DNA of 64,000 nt, taken from Botryosphaeria dothidea (taxonomy: Eukaryota; Ascomycota; Dothideomycetes; Botryosphaeriales; Botryosphaeriaceae). The position numbers were made by a program, and so were the translations under genes. Within the stretch, counting starts at the first letter, position 1, and every line of letters starts with the position of its first letter. The stretch covers positions 3,100,001-3,164,000 of the forward strand of contig WWBZ02000082.1 in the NCBI GenBank assembly GCA_011503125.2, in the 5' to 3' direction. Shown here one piece after another: positions 12,758 to 22,674 of this stretch. The notes under the pieces are model-generated. The model saw only the letters and a list, made by a program, of their open reading frames with translations. It did not search any database and was not told where the DNA came from.

Positions 12758-13318
12758 AGTCGACCGGCTTGGTGGCAATGTACGCGTGTCGGACGCGGGT
12801 GTTGAGCCAGGGGGATCCGGGTGGTTGTGGTTCAGGAAATGGGAAGGAACGCGGTGCTGTGAATTAGTAAGGAAAGCGGAGAGGGCGCGGTGGACATAGG
12901 CGCGCGCCGGTCGGGTCGAAAAGTCTGCAGGCGGGGGTAATATAGCTCTGGAAGCCGAGCGATGGGGTCGAGTTGTGCTTGTGCCGCGTGCAACAGGCAA
13001 GAGTGGCAGCCTGGAGGGCAGAGGGTGACTCAAGAAGCTTGATGGGGGGGGCGCGTTGACAGAAGAGCTGGAGGCGACAGCAGCAGCGACAAGGGAAATG
13101 AATGGATGCACGCGGTGCTTTAGCGCGGGCCTGCGCCTGAGTAAGCGGCGCACGGGCGCTCATCGGAGCTTCCTTGGCTGTTCGGGCTCGGAGGAAACCA
13201 CAAGAAGCCAGGTGTTGAAGGCACCGCTGCGACTGCGCTTCCGCATTCAATCCCCACCCTCCCCGTAAAAGCTACCCTTCGACACTGCTCTGCTCTGTCG
13301 ACCGCTCCCGGCACAATC
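12758..13318. promoter_or_regulatory. Divergent promoter region
   Basis: This 561-bp stretch separates two divergently transcribed genes, the acidic protein (minus) and delta-COP (plus), and must carry both promoters. No specific factor site was identified with confidence. Confidence 0.5.
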
Positions 13319-14976
13319 ATGGTACGAATTGTAGCACATCCCGCTTGCGCTGGCTCCACCTGACACCTTGCTCCTAGGTTGTTCTCGCAGCATCAATATG
13401 CACGCGTGGCGGCAAGGCCGTCCTCTCGCGCCAGTTCCGCGAGATGCAACGCTCTCGCATTGAAGCTCTTCTGGCCTCGTTCCCCAAGCTCGCCGACTCC
13501 GGAACCCAGCACACCACCGTCGAGCAGGACAACGTCCGCTACGTCTACCAGCCCCTTGACGAGCTCTACATGGTCTTGATCACGAACCGCCAGTCCAACA
13601 TCCTGCAGGACATTGATTCGCTGCACCTCTTCGCCCAGGTTGTGTCCAGCATATGCAAGAGCCTCGACGAGCGCGAAATCCTCCGCAATGCCTTCGAACT
13701 CCTCAGCGCCTTCGACGAGCTCGTCACTCTCGGATACAGGGAGAACCTGACACTGAGCCAGATCAAGACATTTTTGGACATGGAGTCTCACGAGGAGAGG
13801 ATTCAGGAGATCATTGCCCGCAACAAGGAGCTCGAGGCGAGCGAGGAGCGCAAGAGGAAGGCCAAGCAGCTCGAGATGCAGCGCAAGGAGATGTCCCGCA
13901 CCGGTCGCGCCGGCGGTGTCCCTCGCACTCCGTCCTATCCCACCTACACTCCCAGCGTGCCCACGACAGTGCCCGACACCTACGACAGCTACAATGCCGC
14001 CAAGAACGAGACGAAGAAGCCTATGCCGGTCCGAGGAAAGGGCATGCAGCTTGGCAAGAAGTCGAAGACCACCAACATGTTCGACGCTGTCCGCGCAGAT
14101 CTCGGCGCGGATGCCGAAGCGTCTGCACCACTGGTTTCTAGCACGCCGACGCCTGCTGCCGCTCCTTCGGCGCCTGCTCGCGCGTCACTTTCAGCGGACC
14201 GCGAGGCTATTCATATCGCCCTCACGGAAACAATCACGGCAAGACTCAGCAGGGAAGGTTCGCTCGAGCACTTCGAGGTCAAGGGTGATCTACAGTTGCG
14301 TGTGAGCGATTCGGCTTTGACCCAGATCAAACTAGACCTCGACATGGGCAACACCCATGGAGCTCAGCTATCCTCGCACCCCAAGGTTGACAAGCCCTCG
14401 TTCAGGAGCGACAAGATCATCCAGCTGGCCGACTCCTCCAAGGGGTTCCCTGTGAACATGGGTGTCGGTGTTTTGAAGTGGAGGTTGGTTGCGAAGCCCG
14501 GTGAGGTCAGCGAACCGCCCATCAACTTCACCGTGTGGGTTAGCGAGGCGGACAACAATACTTACAGCGTCACCGTCGAGTACGAGTTGACGGGTGGTGA
14601 TACGCTGAAGGATGTCACTGTTATCATTCCTTACAGCACTAGCGAGCCCTCGGTCTCAAGTTTCGACGCTGTATACGAGGTGTCGGGAGATAGCTTGGAG
14701 TGGAACATTGGCACTGTGGATGCGGACAAATCGACTGGCAGCTTTGAGTTCGAGGCGCAAGCCGACAGCGATGCCGAATTTTTCCCCATGAGGGTACGCT
14801 TCGCGAAGTCAAAGCCTTTCGTGGAAGTTGATGTAAGTGATGGATCACTCTGTAGCTGCTTATCTCGGATGCTAACAATGGACCAGGTCGCATCTGTTTC
14901 GCTGCTCAACGAGAACCAGGATATCTCTTTCTCCAAGGACATCAAGTCCATTGCCGAGAACTACGAGGTCGTTTAA
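13319..14976 (+). CDS. RET2: Coatomer subunit delta (delta-COP)
   Basis: Delta-COP is part of the COPI coat that returns vesicles from Golgi to ER. Exons 13319-13321, 13378-14832 and 14887-14976 give 515 residues, close to the yeast length. The first coding exon is only the ATG, and the second begins VVLAASICTRGGKAVLSRQF, the family N-terminus. A longin-like domain covers roughly residues 1-140 (VYQPLDELYMVLITNRQSNI). A charged coiled linker follows (KELEASEERKRKAKQLEMQR). The mu-homology domain fills the C-terminal half (FEVKGDLQLRVSD, GVGVLKWRLVAKPGE, NFTVWVSE). The last intron (54 nt) is in frame and free of stops, but removing it restores EVD|VASVSLLNENQDI, so it is taken as spliced. Confidence 0.95.
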
Positions 14977-15393
14977 TTACTGAAATGTGCATGCTTGTGG
15001 TGATGAAGAGGGATCGGGAAAACATGTTGCTCCAGAGATGGTTCTGTGGGGCCATGAGCGGATTGGTGTTATGATAGCGGATTTGATGTCGTGGATCGAC
15101 AGCGAGCAAAATCAGAGTGGATCAGTCGAAAAATGAGACCCCAGTAATTCAGTACCCATGTATTTTGCATTATGTGTGACTTGAAAGATGTGACGTATTA
15201 CGCATGTATTTTGATCGTTCCAGGGCGTTTGCCATGTGTATGTTAGCCATGCGGGCTCGAACGGCTTGCCGCATGTGCCAACGCGTTCAAAAGCCGACGC
15301 GCCTCGCGACTTTCCGCCACACGCCCATGGCCAGGTGGTGACCTTGCCTGCAACGACTTCGCGCCCACGTCGCCTCACGGCCTACAGCTCACA
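14977..15393. other. Intergenic region
   Basis: This lies between two plus-strand genes and holds the delta-COP 3' UTR and the APC4 promoter. No other feature is visible. Confidence 0.5.
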
Positions 15394-18230
15394 ATGGAGC
15401 CTTCAGAGGCGCCATCGCTGATGCTGCAGGCCGAGAAGGCCCTGCCGCAGCCGATCCACCCTCGCCTTATTTCCTATTGCCCGACGATGGATCTCGTCGC
15501 CGTCGTCAGCCAGGAAGAGACCCTCGACGTCTACAGGTTTAACGGACAGCGAGCATTTGGCTTGAAGCGGAAGAGCTTCGAGAGCAAGGTCGATTCGATC
15601 TGCTGGAAATTCAATGGTAAACACCGTCAATTCCGGCGCAATCGCACATTTCTCAGCACGTGATCCGCTCCGACCTCACCACGCTAATCTGTCGAGCAGG
15701 CCAGCATATTGCCGTAGCATGGGATGATGGTTCTGTCGATATAGTTTCATCCGAGACAGGAAAGACTGTCAAGCAGGTTCGCCGCGAGGCTGCCAGTTTC
15801 GCTGCCGACGATGAATCTACGCCTCGTATCTCGTCGCTCGCCTGGGGTGTCAACTTCATTGACGTCAACGCCGTTAAAGATCGTACTGGTTCCAACTCCG
15901 CTCGTTCTCCGTCAGAATCACCCCGCGATCAGGATCCATTTGAGACTACAGAAGAATGGGACCAAAAGAGGCAAGAGATTACGCTGGATGATTTCCTCGA
16001 ACGGCAACCAGATCTGTCCAAATTGGGCATCTCGCCTGATCTTCCTGATCAGATCGCCCTGACCGACGTGCAAGATGCGCTCCCAAAACTTTCAGTCATC
16101 CCGGATCCCCCAGCAAATCCATTCCAGATGATGTCAAAAGCAAAATCTACGGATGCTTTCAGCACCCAGCAGTCTGTCGACGCAATATTCCATTCACAGC
16201 ACTTGCGCGACAGTAATGCCGTCGATGTTCTGCTCATTGGTTATGACAATGGGGCTGTCAGCCCCAACATATACGATTCCTTGGAAATTGGTGGTATGCG
16301 GGTGCCTGCCGAATGGTCGTTGTCTAACCCAATTTCACTCTTGCATGCGTCACACCCGTATTCCTGCAGTCACCTTACTTTGATGGAAACACAAGACAGC
16401 ACGAATGCTGAATCGAGGGTCATTTTCGTACCACTAACTCTTCGATTCATCCCCTCCAATGGTATATACCTCCACCTCATTGCGTCGAAGACAGCTCAAT
16501 TGCAGAACCTTCTGCAATATCTCCAAGCTTCTTTCCGCACGATCATTTCGTATTTTCACAATGCGCGAGACCTCCCCTCGAGGTTCATGCGGAACATCAG
16601 TGAGACCCTGTCGGAGAAGGGAGAAGGAGACCTCGTCTCAAACCTGTACCACTTGGCAGTGTCCGGCGACTGTCCTTCCACTATCAAGGAGTGGCTAGTC
16701 GACGAACTCGCGGAGAATGTGAGTGTACATGGTCGTTATGTTGAGAAGCCTGACTAAGTTGAAGCAGGGCCATAAAAGATGGGATCAGGCTGCAAGCCAG
16801 GGATACACCAAGATACTGGAAATGACACACGAGAACGTTATACCAGCGCTTGATCGTACCAGCATCGTTGTGAGCATGCTTCGCGGCCTCGCTCGCTACA
16901 CAGGATCTAGCGCAATCATCAATGTCCCTCCGGAGGAGCTCAGTAACATACTAGACACCATTCGCTGCCTCCGTCTTCTCGCACATAATGTGCTCATCTA
17001 CGCTGCAGAGGAGCGCCGCCAGTTTACAGCGTTCTCAAGGTGGCTCCGTCATGAGATCGATACTCAGGCTTCAGATCCATCTTCTCAAACAGCAGAAGAA
17101 GCAGCTGACAGGGACCCGGGCATTGATCATAGCTTGCTATTGGCCTACATACCTGGAGCCCTAACAAAGAGCAAGCTTGCGCCTTTCTTGAGACGGCAGC
17201 AAGACATCATCAATCCCAGGCCAGAACTCTTAGCTTACGACCGCGTCAAGCATAGCATGAATGGCCATCGTGAGGATCAGCCGATACTGGAAGGGAGTCT
17301 TTGTATCTGGACGCTCCAAGAGATCCTGCAAGGACAGTGCCGAGAGCTGTTCGCTCAAATCACGGCTTGGCAGGCAGCAAATAGCAGCCTTAGTTGTGGG
17401 ATTGTATTGGAGGAATGTAAATTGTCAGAAGCCAGGGACATGCGCATGGTCTTTGAGGTATACGCTCCACCATTATTGAGACAAACAACAGTACTGATTA
17501 AACGCTCAGCAACTGGAGAACTGCTCCGACATATCCACCTACTCTGCATTCGTTCCTGAAAATACCCGAAGTGAAGGTAAGAACGCCTCCATCGCCGCTT
17601 GAGAACAAATTTCAACTAACGATTCATAGTACGCCTTCACCGCATTGTCCATTCAGATGTTTTCGATAGCATCGATAACGCTGTCCGATCGATACAAGCT
17701 GTCATAATCCAGTTCCAAAGCTGTGAAATCCAGGACCTCAAATTCGTCGACGACGACGCATTCATGATCCTTCTCCGCAAAGACGGTCAGCTCGCCAGCA
17801 CTTTCCTTCCAGGAGCAAGATTCCCGAACACTGGCTAACAGTTCAGACAGACGCCTCATATCTCCTCTCATTCCCCTACTCTGCCCTCTCCACCGAACAA
17901 GCCCCCAGCACCCTGCACCACAGTCAAAACGCCGCCGATTCTCACCATGCCGCTTCATCCGCTCTCCCGCAGGGCCGGTCGCAACCCGATGACGCCCGCG
18001 AAATCTGGAGCCTGGACATCCCGGAGGCATGGGCGCCGTTCGTCAAACACGTCTTCCCGGCGAGCGAACGCTTCACGCCGATCAAGATCGACGTCAATGG
18101 CCGCAAGGATAGGCGCGTCGTGTGCGTACTGGGTGATGATCTGAAGCACTACAAGATCTACGATCTTGACTACGACAGTGGAAAGGAGGGAGAGGCGGAT
18201 ACGACGGTTGATACTATCATGAGTGGTTAA
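15394..18230 (+). CDS. APC4: Anaphase-promoting complex subunit 4
   Basis: APC4 is a scaffold subunit of the APC/C ubiquitin ligase, which targets cyclins and securin for destruction. Six exons (15394-15616, 15700-16718, 16768-17457, 17510-17576, 17630-17785, 17851-18230) join in phase to 844 residues. The N-terminus carries WD40-like strands (MDLVAVVSQEETLDVYRFNG and GQHIAVAWDDGSVDIVSSET across intron 1). The central helical region matches the APC4 long domain (LYHLAVSGDCPSTIKEWL, GHKRWDQAASQGYTKILEMT). The C-terminal beta region ends KHYKIYDLDYDSG. Intron 5 is supported by a GCTAAC branch site 11 nt before its acceptor and by escape from an in-frame TAA at 17837. The gene is convergent with SWC5. 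Confidence 0.9.
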
Positions 18231-18650
18231 GAAAAGGGTGGTACGACGATTGGCTAAGCTGTGCGCAGCAGGAGGAACGGCATCAAACGGGAATTTAGCT
18301 TTCAATTCAGGCAGAGAGGAGAGCTGTTCTTGCTACTCTTTGCTTCATTTCGAGACTACACGCGAGAATAAGAAGACAAGAATGACACGAAGCGTCCTTT
18401 CGCACGACAGAAGTTAGAGTGACAATCACTTATATCTGAAGACATTATGTCTGTTCTCTCAAATGCAGAGAAGACGGGGTGCATGGATTAATTCATCATC
18501 ATTTCCGACTATGCTCAGCCGATGCCAATGCCTTCCTGTCCTTCTACTAATACACGACAATCCCTCAGCCATCCACGGTCATTGCACTTTCTGAAAAAAA
18601 AAACAAATACTATACAGTAGTAAAAGCCCCGGGTATCATTCTCGCAGCAA
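18231..18650. other. Convergent intergenic region
   Basis: This is 3' flank shared by APC4 (plus) and SWC5 (minus), AT-richer than its surroundings, with a short A-tract near 18595. No gene seen. Confidence 0.5.
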
Positions 18651-19823
18651 TCACGTCTTCAAAGCCGCCTTCGCGGTCCTCCTCTCTTCCTCCTTCCGCT
18701 GATCCACGCGCTCCAAGAAGTCCATCCGCCCCAAATAACCTTCCTTTGCGCGGCCGTACTCATCCAGCTCCTCTGCGATGCCTTCTTTGTCGACGTAGCC
18801 AGCCCAGTCCAACCTGCTCTTGTCCACCGTGTTGAGCTTCTGCGCCTTCTCCTTGCTCTTCTTCGCCGCGGCATTCACGGCTTGAGCATCGCCGGCCGGA
18901 GCAGAGGCCGCTGCGGGGAGGAATGCAACAGCGGTCGCGGGATCGAGCAGCGCCCGGCGGCGCGCCCAGGTGAGCTGTTTCTCCGGCGGCAGCCCTCTGA
19001 CCTCTGCCAGCGGATTGGGATCAAAGCGCGAGGCCCGCCACAGCGGCCGGCGTATCGAAGGCTTGTCCTGGCGCTTCTCCTGCTGTTCCTCTCCCTTCCC
19101 CTCGGCCTCCACCGCACCGCCCTCCTCCTCGGCCTCCACCGCCGCGGCCGCAGCCGCCTCCTGCGCCTTCTTACCCGCCTCCTTATCCAGCCTCTCCTGC
19201 TGCTGCGCCAGGTACAACCGCGCCTCCGCCGACGCCTTGGGCACCTGCCTCTCCTCGGTGATCCGATCGCCCGCGAAGTCGTACGTCCGCTTGATCGTAA
19301 TCATCTCCACCTCCACCTCCTCCACCGGCTCATCCTCCCGCCGCCCCTCCTTCTCCTCCTCCGCTACCATCGGCATCGTCCCCCCCGGCGACGCCTTCCC
19401 CACCGGCGCGCTGCTCAACGCCGCCCAAATCGCATCCACATCCGCCGTCGCGCCGTCCACGCGCGCGAGCGGCCGCCGCTCTTTGCGCTCCGTCTGCCGC
19501 TGCGCCCGCGTCTTGATCAGCCCGCCTTCACCGCCTTCATCGTCGGAGGATGTGCTGTGTCGCTGTTTCTTGGTTGCGGCGATGGTGGCTTCGTCGCCGG
19601 AGTCGAGGTCGACGGCGGCCGCCACCGCGCGCTTGCGTTTGTTGCCTTTGCCTTTGCGCGGTTTGGAGGCTTCATCGTCTGAGGAGGAGGAGCTGGAGAA
19701 CGCGTCGTCGTCGTCGTTGGCGGCGGCGGCGGCGGCGGCGGCGGTGGGGTCGAATTCTTCGTCGGAGGCGGAGTTGTAGTCGTTGTCGTCTTGGAGGAGG
19801 GAGAGGGAGTCCTCGGTCACCAT
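18651..19823 (-). CDS. SWC5: SWR1-complex protein 5 (BCNT/CFDP1 family)
   Basis: Swc5 is a subunit of the SWR1 remodeller, which exchanges H2A for H2A.Z. This single-exon ORF of 390 residues starts MVTEDSLSLLQDDNDYNSAS. The N-terminal half is acidic, with DEF/Y-type patches expected to bind H2A-H2B (SDEEFDP, AFSSSSSSDDEAS), an alanine run and basic clusters (KGNKRKRA). The C-terminal ~80 residues are the diagnostic BCNT-C domain: KLNTVDKSRLDWAGYVDKEG and GYLGRMDFLERVDQRK. An upstream in-frame ATG at 20084 is less likely because that extension is Arg-rich and low complexity. The acidic, Ala and Ser tracts are coded by simple triplet repeats on the plus strand (about 19680-19745). Confidence 0.9.
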   Translation of the reverse strand: MVTEDSLSLLQDDNDYNSASDEEFDPTAAAAAAAANDDDDAFSSSSSSDDEASKPRKGKGNKRKRAVAAAVDLDSGDEATIAATKKQRHSTSSDDEGGEGGLIKTRAQRQTERKERRPLARVDGATADVDAIWAALSSAPVGKASPGGTMPMVAEEEKEGRREDEPVEEVEVEMITIKRTYDFAGDRITEERQVPKASAEARLYLAQQQERLDKEAGKKAQEAAAAAAVEAEEEGGAVEAEGKGEEQQEKRQDKPSIRRPLWRASRFDPNPLAEVRGLPPEKQLTWARRRALLDPATAVAFLPAAASAPAGDAQAVNAAAKKSKEKAQKLNTVDKSRLDWAGYVDKEGIAEELDEYGRAKEGYLGRMDFLERVDQRKEEERRTAKAALKT

Positions 19824-20137
19824 GGTGATTGGTACCGCGAGGGAAGTGGGCAAAGTGTGGGTGATTTCTGGAGCTCGATGGTAGTTGTTCAAAAAGTTAT
19901 GGGAGTGGACGTGAGAGTGATGGGCGCACGGTGGGCGAGATGGCACGGACGCGCAAGGGCTCAGGCGGGCGCGGAGCACGCGTCGTGCTGATCGACGCAG
20001 GGGTCGGGTGGCGCGTCGGGACGTCATGACGTTACTGGGCTGCTCTTTCTTCGCCCAACGGGACAATTTTTGGAATTTGATCATTTCATCACTTCTATAT
20101 CGTTACACGTCGGCTCGCTTCTGTGCGGCCGACCCTT
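19824..20137. other. Intergenic region / SWC5 promoter
   Basis: This short gap between two minus-strand genes is presumed to be the SWC5 promoter. No specific element identified. Confidence 0.45.
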
Positions 20138-20685
20138 TTACTTTCTGATGCTGTTGGACTCGCCCTGACCCAAGTGTTCCTGTACCGTTCCTCCAATCGA
20201 GCCCTTGTCCGTGAACTGCTTTCCGATCGAGCCTTGTGCGTCGAAGGGTCCGCCAACGTTCTGTGCGGCACCGCCGATGGCACCCTTAGCTGCAAAGCGA
20301 GATGATTTAGCCATTTGCAGGATATCAATTCCTGGGGCCGGAACGTACTTGTGAATTGCTTTCCAATGACGCCATCGGAGTCGAAGACGGAAGTGCCCGC
20401 GCCAGACGTCTTCAAACCTGCGGGTTCCTACAACAGAAGCCGCATTAGTCGAATATTCGATGAATAGAGCGGCCATCGAGGCAAATACGTACAGTTCTCG
20501 GCTTTGAGTCCTCGTGTATGCCTTCCGTGAAGTCAAGGTTCTTCGTGGCTCTGATTGGTCTCGCATTAGAGTCGTGGTCTTCGATACCCAATTGTGAAAG
20601 TGTAGGGAACGCACGAAGATGCGCCAGCCTCCATTGCCTTGGCGCTTTGGTCGCCGTCCATTTGGTTCTTGGTGTAATCGGACAT
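20138..20685 (-). CDS. Small glycine-rich repeat protein (hydrophilin/LEA-like)
   Basis: Four exons on the minus strand (20685-20615, 20550-20493, 20427-20349, 20289-20138) join in phase to 119 residues. The protein is hydrophilic and Gly-rich with no membrane segment or signal peptide. Its C-terminal half is built from an imperfect repeat: GVIGKQFTTKGAIGG, then QGSIGKQFTDKGSIGG, ending TVQEHLGQGESNSIRK. Similar small proteins are widespread in filamentous fungi and are sometimes annotated as LEA-domain proteins. A stress or desiccation role is inference only. All three introns (64, 65 and 59 nt) have GT donors and AG acceptors. The start MSDYTKNQMDGDQS fits a cytosolic hydrophilin. Confidence 0.8.
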
Positions 20686-20976
20686 TGTGGCGGTATATCT
20701 CTTGAGCGGAAGTGTGGAATAATGTGCGAAAGTCGATGGTTGTGTGGTGAAAGCACTGCAGTAAACAGAATGGACGGTGCAAGCTCAATGCATTTTATGT
20801 AGACCTTGAAACATACCACTGCGTCATGACTACCGACGACTCTACATCTTTGACGTTCACGATCACGAAGTGTGATATCATCATCGCGAATGCATCGAAG
20901 GGACGAGCTAAGCCACTCGCGGTACAGTGCTTCTCTGGTCCGGCTTATGCGGACCGGGCGTCGTTTTAATATCGCA

Positions 20977-21058
20977 TATGGAGTAGAAGCATTCATCCGG
21001 ACGTAAGTGTAATTAGTTATGTAAGACACTTACGTCCAGATGAATGCTTCCACTCCCA
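20977..21058. mobile_element. MITE-like hairpin (copy B)
   Basis: Two near-perfect inverted arms, GGAGTAGAAGCATTCATCC and its partner, continue through GGACGTAAGTGT and enclose a loop of about 20 bp. The inverted match includes flanking TATCG on both sides. The whole unit could fold into a long stem. It shares the arm core GAAGCATTC with five other copies in this window. Confidence 0.85.
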
Positions 21059-21236
21059 CGATAAGAGCGTGTCATAATATACTATATGCGCCGAGAGAAA
21101 CACTTGCTTTCAATGCCGGCATAAGCCGAGCCTGAGAAGCGCTGAAAGAGGGATTACCGAACGAGGTGCAAATGCATCAGATCTACAGTTGTCGTAGCTG
21201 GTCGTTGGCGATAATAGCTTCCGAAAAACATAACTT

Positions 21237-21323
21237 CATAGGGAGTGGAAGCATTCGTCCGGACGACTTTATTAATATAAATACAATACACTCGCGTCCG
21301 GATGGATGCTTCCACTCCCTATG
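21237..21323. mobile_element. MITE-like hairpin (copy C)
   Basis: The arms read CATAGGGAGTGGAAGCATTC and the complement, extended by GTCCGGACG. The loop is AT-rich (TTATTAATATAAATAC). Read on the minus strand, its interior (GCGAGTGTATTGTATTT) matches the interior of copy D. This shows a common directional ancestor rather than a simple palindrome. Confidence 0.9.
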
Positions 21324-21701
21324 GTATTATTAATTCCGACCTATTGGTGGTGATCTCGCATTTGGCGCTTGTCTGCCGATCAAAGTCCTTTATCATCATG
21401 CTGTTTATTGTCTACTTCATGTGTAATGCGGCATCTACAGCTATCTTCTGTGAATCCTCATTAAGTATCCTATCCTTCGCTTCGAAAGACGGCAAAACCA
21501 TGCCGAGACTTGATGTGCACTCCGGATCGCACATCCTATCCTTCGAATGTAGTGAGCCCCCCATCTATTGCTGCATCTGTCCATGGAATCCTGCAATACC
21601 ATCCTCGAGCAGCAAACTCCTTAAAGGCCGTCACGGATCCTGGGTGATGTTGGACGCTGCCCAATTGTTTGATTAGCCATGCCGTCTTTAATCGTGTGCT
21701 T

Positions 21702-21725
21702 TTATCGATTACCTTCGTCCTCTCT

Positions 21726-21769
<44 letters not shown>

Positions 21770-22359
21770 ACTCTTCATTATCATCATAGTCATCACCAAC
21801 CAGTTCAGCCAACTCTTCGTCTGCCTGCTCGTCGTATGAAGCCAGGGTCTTGCGGGGTACCTGCTTGGGAGCTGCGGTGCGGTTTGTTAGTTGGGTTGAA
21901 TAAACCTCTATGATCGCTCGGCTTACCTTTGCCTTCACTCTTGTTCTTGCCATAAGCAGCTTCTATCTTCTCTTTGGTGATGGGATGCTCTGGGTCCAGG
22001 GCCTTGACCGTACGCAGCACAGCGTCATCCACTGCCTCCATTCTGGCTTCCCAGTCAGCATCCCCGGGAGCAGTCTTCTTCATGTGCTCTATGGCCGTCC
22101 AAAGAGCGCGGTATGCGCCGAAAACATGCTTGTTAGGGTGAAGCACAGATTGCTCCTGCTGTACATGAGGACTGGTCACCAGACGCTGCATATCCTCCGT
22201 CAGGTTGCGCTTGGCTTCGTCTAGCTCAGTGGCGTGGTTGTTCCGGAAGCCTCGCCTTCCTTTTGTAGATGTCGCCGCTGTATGGTGGACAACATCTTCA
22301 ATGTCTTGCAAGACGTTGTGGAAGTCGCTGTCTTTGACGCTGTCCAAGTCGGATGCCAT
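21702..22359 (-). CDS. Unrecognised protein with poly-aspartate C-terminal tail
   Basis: Two exons on the minus strand (22359-21927 and 21871-21702) join in phase to 200 residues. The start is MASDLDSVKDSDFHNVLQDI. The body looks helical (HVFGAYRALWTAIEHMKK, RMEAVDDAVLRTVKALDPEH) with no motif I recognise. The C-terminus is a run of 14 aspartates followed by REDEGNR, coded by a trinucleotide microsatellite whose length probably varies between strains. Acidic tails of this kind occur in histone-binding and chromatin proteins, but that is only analogy. The gene is divergent from the hAT-interrupted gene at 22675, with which it shares a 315-bp promoter region. Confidence 0.7.
21726..21769. repeat. 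(ATC)n microsatellite in coding sequence
   Basis: About 14.5 uninterrupted ATC units on the plus strand. On the minus strand they encode the poly-Asp tail of the 21702-22359 gene. Confidence 0.95.
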
Positions 22360-22674
22360 AGCTGAGGCGGAAAAGGTTTGGTCGAGCAGAGCTTTGGGCG
22401 ATGTCTGATCCTCACTTACTAACGAGTAAGGCAAAGTGGTGACGATGCAGCTGGTTGGGTGAGATGCGCGCGCGCAAAACTTATAAGGCGCGGACTCAAC
22501 GAAGTTGGCGCTAGGCCAAAAGAGGAAACAACGTGAGCATGTGGTCCTCGGGCGCACACACTTCTTCTTCCTCGCCCTTCCTCTTCCTCGCACATTCTTC
22601 ACCATTCCGTTTTCTCGCACCCAAGATCTTTTCTTCACTGCTACACAGAATCGTCACAACTTGCACACGCCGCC
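22360..22674. promoter_or_regulatory. Divergent promoter region
   Basis: This 315-bp stretch lies between two divergent ATGs. It contains a purine/pyrimidine-rich tract (about 22560-22600). No specific binding site was assigned. Confidence 0.45.

Larger units (their letters stand above)
20686..21701. other. Intergenic region carrying two hairpin elements
   Basis: This 1-kb gap between minus-strand genes contains two MITE-like hairpins (20977-21058 and 21237-21323) separated by about 180 bp. No gene is called. The plus-strand open frame at 21302-21676 begins inside an element arm and has no recognisable domain. Confidence 0.6.

Noticed and set aside
18882..19779. Plus-strand frames of 266-269 codons opposite SWC5
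   Set aside because: They are Arg/Leu- or Ser-rich shadows of the low-complexity SWC5 coding strand.
21302..21676. 124-codon plus-strand frame starting in hairpin copy C
   Set aside because: Its first codons are element arm sequence and the rest has no recognisable protein features.
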